Assembly (NCBI GenBank): GCA_015680905.1
Contig: CM027383.1
Span: forward strand, 34,284,501-34,348,500
DNA from: Coptis chinensis
Taxonomy: Eukaryota; Streptophyta; Magnoliopsida; Ranunculales; Ranunculaceae
Reading direction: 5' to 3'
Length of the DNA stretch: 64,000 bases
Shown: positions 59,203-64,000 of the stretch, piece by piece
Position numbering within the stretch: position 1 is the first letter of the stretch
How the letters are laid out: every line of letters starts with the position of its first letter
Position numbers and translations under genes: made by a program
The notes under the pieces: model-generated
Told to the model about the DNA's origin: nothing
The model's input: only the letters and a program-made list of their open reading frames with translations
The model's database searches: none

Positions 59203-61693
59203 GTAAGAATTTTTCGGCTTTGAGATAATTTTTTCTTTGATTGAGTTCAGCTTTTATTGGGTTTCTTTATTGCTTTTTCGAAGGTTATTATTTTTAATTT
59301 AACTGCTGAAATTTATTCCCTTTTACAAGTCTAATAAGGGAGTTGATTAATAGTGTTGATTTCGTTTTATTTGATGCGGTCCAGAAACAATATGTTCATG
59401 CAATAATGCAAGCTTGAACTGTGATCTGTCAGAATATCGTTGTATTATTGCCACCGCAAGTACACTATGTTTCTCCATTGCTCTCATTGTCGCGTAAATA
59501 CTGTGTTATCCTCATTTTGTTTTCCTTTTATTACATAGGGCTTCACTGCCGTTTAAATTTGGCAATTTTTTCAATAAACTAACCTCTCTCTTTCTTTCGT
59601 TTACTCGATTACTGTGAAGGTTATGTATATTCTTCTCTTTGTTCAGTATTATAACTGTGGTTCACAACAAAGGTACGATTTTTTCTTTTTATATTTATGT
59701 TTTTTTCTATTAATTCCAGTACTTTGGTGGTCTTTTCTGAAAATGGGCAGATTTTCTGCTTCTAGTTGTGGTCGTTTTTTATTTTTTAATTATATTTCTA
59801 TCTTCAGATTATGAAATTCGGTATTGAATTTGTGTGATCTCCATTCATGAATTGTGTTTGGTCTCGAGTCTTTTAAAATGGCTTGTCCATGTAACATAGG
59901 TATGCATGCTGATTTTGGGGTTTTAGGCTACTTTTGCTTGGTAGGAAATCGGATTTCTACCTTCAAAAAGAAAAATTCAAAATTGTGATAAACGGGTGTC
60001 ATGAAAACGTAATCTAGCTTATTGAGGATGTCATGCTTATATCAATATTATTGAGATAAAAAAGATCCTTCAAACTAGGGCCTTTTTCTTTGTTGCTGAT
60101 AATCAGTATTATTGGTTTGAAATGCTAGTCCCATGCCCAGATAAAGGAGGGAGGATGGTGGTGCCTTCGACAGTTTTCACTCAACATTGGGAATATGCTA
60201 CTAAAGGCGTGTAAAAGTTTTGTTATTTGTTTTGTTGATTATGGTGAGATAGTAATGGTTATTGATGTTAATTTAGGTCTTGAAAGTTAAGAGAAAATTT
60301 TGGGTACCACTAATTAATGTAGTGAAGAGAATTGTTGATGGGGTAACATCAACACCTTTTTTAGCTTTCAACGAACAAATGTTTATGCATTTTGTGGATC
60401 ACCTCTATTTTTTTTTTCTTTGAAAGTTAAATAACATGCAAGACTTGGGTGGAACCGTGGAAGTTGTTTGTGGTTTATTATAGTGTTATCGTATGGGATG
60501 TTGTTCAGGTGCCAACATTGTGTACTATGCAGGCTTACATACAATGGTATGTTGTGGCTTAGTAAGGTATTTAGGGTGCATTGGTTGTTGTTCTGCTAGG
60601 GTCCTTTAAATAAGAAAAGTTTAGTTGTTACTACATTAGTTAATTGGGACTACTACTAGTAAGTAGTCAAACACCTTGCTGGCTAGGATGTTTTTTTTTA
60701 CGTTCTTAGTTGTAATAGACTTTTCACTTTAGCTAATATTTGGTACTGTTTCAACACTAAATAGTATGATTATGGCATTATGCACTCATATAGGTTGTCT
60801 TGCAAAAAATCATTTGGCTGGAAAGTTTTTGAGGTACTTGGGTAATATTTGGAATTAGACTTGAAATTAGCATTCACTGAATTCAGGTATGGATGTTTCT
60901 TTCATTTTGCTTGTCTTACGTATTTTAATTTATTTTATTCGCAGGACTCAAGATTTATGGAGTGTCAAGGCCTAGATAGTCGAAGAAAAAGAAGATGAGT
61001 TCCCTGACAAATCTAAAATGTTTATTTCCTTGTGCATCAAATTTCCAAATTCGCATGTTCGTTATGTGTATGACTTTTTGGTTGTGATTTGTAGTAATAT
61101 AAAGGAGTACGTATTTGATTGGATGTATTTGTGAGGTTTTTTGTTTATTGGTAACTTTTGTGGAATTTTCAAAAAAAAATGGGGGCATTTTATGCAGGTG
61201 ATTGGTGAAGGTGGTAAACGTGTGGCACGAGAAAATTAATTTTTTTTTCAATATGAAATTGTTTTGTAATGGCAAAAAAGCGTTACTAAACTCTTCATTA
61301 AGTAACACTTATAAAGTAGGAAAAACGTTAGAAATGGGTGCAAAAACCGTTAGTAAATTATTCAATTAGTAACACATACTACACGAAAAAGCGTTACTAA
61401 TTTCTCATAACCATTACTAATATCTTCATTAAGCTACGTGTACAAACTGTTAGAAATTGAAGGAAACCGTTACTATTGTTGAAAATATTTAATGCGATTG
61501 AGTTTAGAAAACCGTTAGTAATTAATTTTAGTAACGCTAAATAACCGTTACTAAAAAGAATTTGTAACGGTTACAAACCGTAAGTAAATAACTTAACATA
61601 TTAATAACGCCCAAACAGTTACAAAAATAAACCGTTACAAATATTTTTAATAACGGTTCTGCGCCGTTAAGAATATCCTGTTTTGGTATAGTG

Positions 61694-62345
61694 TAGATTT
61701 GAGTTGGCTAGCTTTTATATGAAGGGCGGGAAGTGAAGTGAAGTGAATTTGACAAAACTGACCCTGCTTAAATTTCTATTTCGACGTGTCCCAAACTACA
61801 CTACTTCATCTCTTTCCTCTTTTCTTTTCTTTTCTCTCCTCTTCTCTCACAAAACCCAAAAATCTTCCCTGCTCGCGAATGCAACCAACCCTTATTCTTC
61901 TTCTTCTTGATATCTTTCTTCAAACATTTCTTACGGGTTATTTTATTTTGTTTGAAATTTATGCCATGGTCTGACATTTAGATAAGAAACATGGAATTGG
62001 GCTTGTTTTGCATACTTACTATTTTGCTATTTCCGTATTTTATGGGAACTAACAATAGAACATGTATTTTTAACCTTGCCGACTTTTCGTCTCTTGGAAA
62101 GAAGTAGAATTAGGCCGTAGGGATTTGCACTTGGAGAAGGCATATTCTCATAGTTTCGATCACATATTCTCCAATAATATTGTGTTTATGATATTATTCT
62201 GTTTATATATGGCTAAGGTGTTTGTGGAAGCATACAAACAAGTTCATCCTAACCAGCGTCCATCCTGTTCGGGACTTGGTCAGCTGTATTCCCATCTTCA
62301 GTACTTTGGAAAATTGGAGTCGAGCTTCCATTTTCTCCTCTTTTG
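61694..62345. other. Spacer right of the CACTA element
   Basis: It holds pyrimidine-rich TTCT runs and no recognised gene. On the minus strand a TATAAAAG word lies near 61712-61719. Confidence 0.35.
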
Positions 62346-63345
62346 AATGATCAATCATCTATTACACTTCATTGTGATAATAAACAATCATCTATTACAC
62401 TTCTGATCCACAACAACTCCCATATACCATGAGCCATACCACGGAATTCAGCTTTTGCACTTGATCTGGCCACGACTTTCTCCTTTTTGCTCCTCTAGGT
62501 TACAAGGTTACCTTCAACAAAAGTAAAATACTAGATGTGGATCTTCTATCTGTTTGATCCCCCTACCCAATCAGAGTCAGTGTATCCTTCAACGTTGGAA
62601 ACATCATTTTTTGAGAATAGGAGTCTTTTTCCTGGAGAATTCTTCAGGTATCTTAAGATCTGATATACTACATTCATATGTTCCTCACTTGGCGCATGCA
62701 TGAACTGACTTACCACACTCACGGCATAAATTATATCCGGCCTCGTGTGTGATAAATAGATTAATCTTCCAACTAACCTCTGATAACAACATTTGTCTGC
62801 TGGAGCTTGATCTGGAAAAAAATCCAAGCTTGTGATTCATCTCTATAGGCGTTTCTACTGGTTTGCAAGCAAGCATTCTAGTTTCAGTCAGAAGATCTAG
62901 CACATATTTCTGTTGCAAAAGGAAAATTCCGTGTTTTGATCGAGCAACCTCAATTCCCAAAAAATATCTGAGTTGTCCGAGATCCTTCATTTCAAATTTA
63001 GCAGCCAAATACTCTTATAATGATGTCATTTTGCATGGGTCATCTCTTGTTAGAATCATATCATCAACATACACAATCAAAGTTGTTACCTTCCCTTCTT
63101 TATGTTTTATAAACAAAGTATGGTCTGAATTGTTTTGTTTATAGCTGAATGCCTTCATTGTAGAAAGGAACCTCCCAAACCAAGCTCTTGGTGACTGTTT
63201 CAGCTCGTACAATGACTTCTTCAATTTACAAACTTTAGTTCTACATGAGGAACTATGTGTAACTCTAGGTGGCAAATCCATGTAGACCTCTTGCTCTAAA
63301 TCTCCATTGAGAAATGCATTTTTGACATCAAATTGGTGCAGAGGC
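62346..63345 (-). pseudogene. Ty1/copia reverse transcriptase and RNase H fragment
   Basis: The minus strand reads Q-F-D-V-K-N-A-F-L-N-G-D-L, then K-L-K-K-S-L-Y-E-L-K-Q-S-P-R-A-W-F, and the active site V-Y-V-D-D-M-I near 63050-63070. It continues with D-L-G-Q-L-R-Y-F-L-G-I-E, Y-Q-R-L-V-G-R-L-I-Y-L-S-H-T-R-P-D-I, Y-T-D-S-D-W-V-G and S-S-A-K-A-E-F-R-G-M. A stop near 63015 and a frame change near 62815 disable it. No LTRs are visible, so both ends are truncated. A direct repeat of AATCATCTATTACACTT lies at about 62352 and 62388. Confidence 0.85.
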
Positions 63346-63835
63346 TGAAGCTGTGTATGTGGTGTGTAACTTCAAAAGAGTTTGTTTAGAAGTGAGGTTC
63401 ATCATAAATTGTTTAGAGTTTGAGTGTGGGAGTTGTGAAGAAGAAAGGTAAACTCTTGGTATAGATTAGATTGGTTTTAAGCTAATGAAAACATGAAAGC
63501 TTTAGTTGTTGGTATTGAAATGACATAAAAACATTGAAAGAAAGATTGATTGAAGATTGAAATAAGAACAACAAGATAAGATTGAAGATTGAAATAAGAA
63601 CAAGTAAAATAACAAGTTTTAATTTAAAGGAAATAAATAACAATAAAGTAAAAACTTGAATTGAAAAACTAGACAAGAAATTAAACAAACTAAATGGTTT
63701 GGACCCTAAGACAATGGATGCTTTTTGATACTTGTACACATTTGCTGGCTGGTTTTTGATATGTGAGTATGTTTATTTCTTCGTTTTTTACAACATTAAC
63801 TATTTGCAACGAAGCAACCATTGTATGTTATGTTT

Positions 63836-63866
<31 letters not shown>

Positions 63867-63901
63867 TTGGTTTTTAGAGAAAAAGGAAGGAGAGAAAAGA
63901 G
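63346..63901. other. Upstream region of the CCT gene
   Basis: This is AT-rich sequence with repeated GATTGAAATAAGAACAA words near 63549-63602 and a T-rich tract at 63832-63870. It should contain the promoter and leader of the next gene. Confidence 0.4.
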
Positions 63902-64000
63902 ATGGGGGATGAAAAGAAGAACAATGTAGATGTTGTTGTATTGGACCCACCAACTGACATGCCAATTCGTGTATATGCTGATGGGATTTACGATCTTTTT
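63902..64000 (+). CDS. Choline-phosphate cytidylyltransferase (CCT), N-terminal 33 codons, cut by the window end
   Basis: The frame M-G-D-E-K-K-N-N-V-D leads into PPTDMPIRVYADGIYDLF, the start of the nucleotidyltransferase domain. In plant CCTs the next residues are the H-x-G-H CTP-binding motif, outside this window. CCT makes CDP-choline, the rate-limiting step of phosphatidylcholine synthesis by the Kennedy pathway, and associates with membranes. The charged leader before P-P-T-D is normal for the family. No frame problem is visible in the part present. Confidence 0.85.
   Translation, partial: MGDEKKNNVDVVVLDPPTDMPIRVYADGIYDLF

Larger units (their letters stand above)
55566..61693 (+). mobile_element. 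Non-autonomous CACTA (En/Spm) transposon carrying captured host gene fragments, 6.1 kb
   Basis: The left terminus starts CACTACACCAAAACAGGATA. The right terminus, read inverted, starts CACTATACCAAAACAGGATA, one mismatch over the first 22 bases. A perfect 3 bp target duplication TAG flanks the element (55563-55565, 61694-61696). Sub-terminal zones (55590-55710 and 61260-61680) hold many copies of a CGTTA-based word in both orientations, typical of CACTA transposase binding. No transposase frame is visible, so movement would need an autonomous partner. The interior carries exons of at least three host genes, all in plus orientation. A CT-rich leader-like stretch near 55920-55945 could start a transcript. 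Confidence 0.92.

Noticed and set aside
61786..61974. Small Leu/Phe-rich open frame right of the CACTA element
   Set aside because: It arises from a TTCT-rich leader-like sequence and has no recognisable domain.
1..64000. tRNA, rRNA or organelle-derived sequence
   Set aside because: I saw no tRNA arm pattern, rRNA core or organelle gene on reading both strands. A dedicated tRNA scan was not possible.

Overview
This is a 64 kb window of plant nuclear DNA, most likely from a eudicot. The genes have many GT-AG introns and AT-rich spacers. The recognisable families are plant ones: a nicotinate N-methyltransferase-like enzyme, an NT-C2/coiled-coil protein, the PDX2 glutaminase of vitamin B6 synthesis, a large RING-HC protein and a choline-phosphate cytidylyltransferase. 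The species cannot be read from the sequence.

Layout. 0-2 kb: a minus-strand plant-mobile-domain gene fragment and a Tourist-type MITE. 2-5.6 kb: a complete three-exon methyltransferase gene with a 2.4 kb second intron. 6.1-6.5 kb: a broken TIM23-like copy. 6.8-19.4 kb: a decayed Ty3/gypsy element of the Tat type with two LTRs, gag, protease, reverse transcriptase, two RNase H domains and integrase. It also carries a 5 x 103 bp tandem array and antisense reading frames before the 3' LTR. 19.4-22.5 kb: spacer holding a shrunken copy of its own neighbouring sequence. 22.5-29.2 kb: the coiled-coil gene. 30-32.5 kb: PDX2. 34.8-43.2 kb: the RING gene on the minus strand, with a 919 bp foldback element in one intron and an RNase H-like scrap in another. 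44.3-47.3 kb: a 5'-truncated, intron-bearing pseudogene of the METTL14-like m6A methyltransferase subunit (MTB). 48-54.7 kb: LTR remnants and a minus-strand copia fragment split by a hAT-like element. 55.6-61.7 kb: a non-autonomous CACTA transposon carrying exon fragments of three unrelated host genes (UBP27-like deubiquitinase, DEAD-box helicase, ascorbate peroxidase). 62.3-63.3 kb: a second copia fragment. 63.9 kb to the end: the first 33 codons of a CCT gene.

The intact genes do not form a pathway and appear to be independent housekeeping or metabolic loci among mobile DNA. The strongest unusual object is the gene-capturing CACTA element, which has a perfect 3 bp target duplication and near-identical termini. 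Two apparently real genes (coiled-coil and PDX2) each carry a one-base reading-frame break close to a conserved C-terminus. These could be sequence errors or true lesions.
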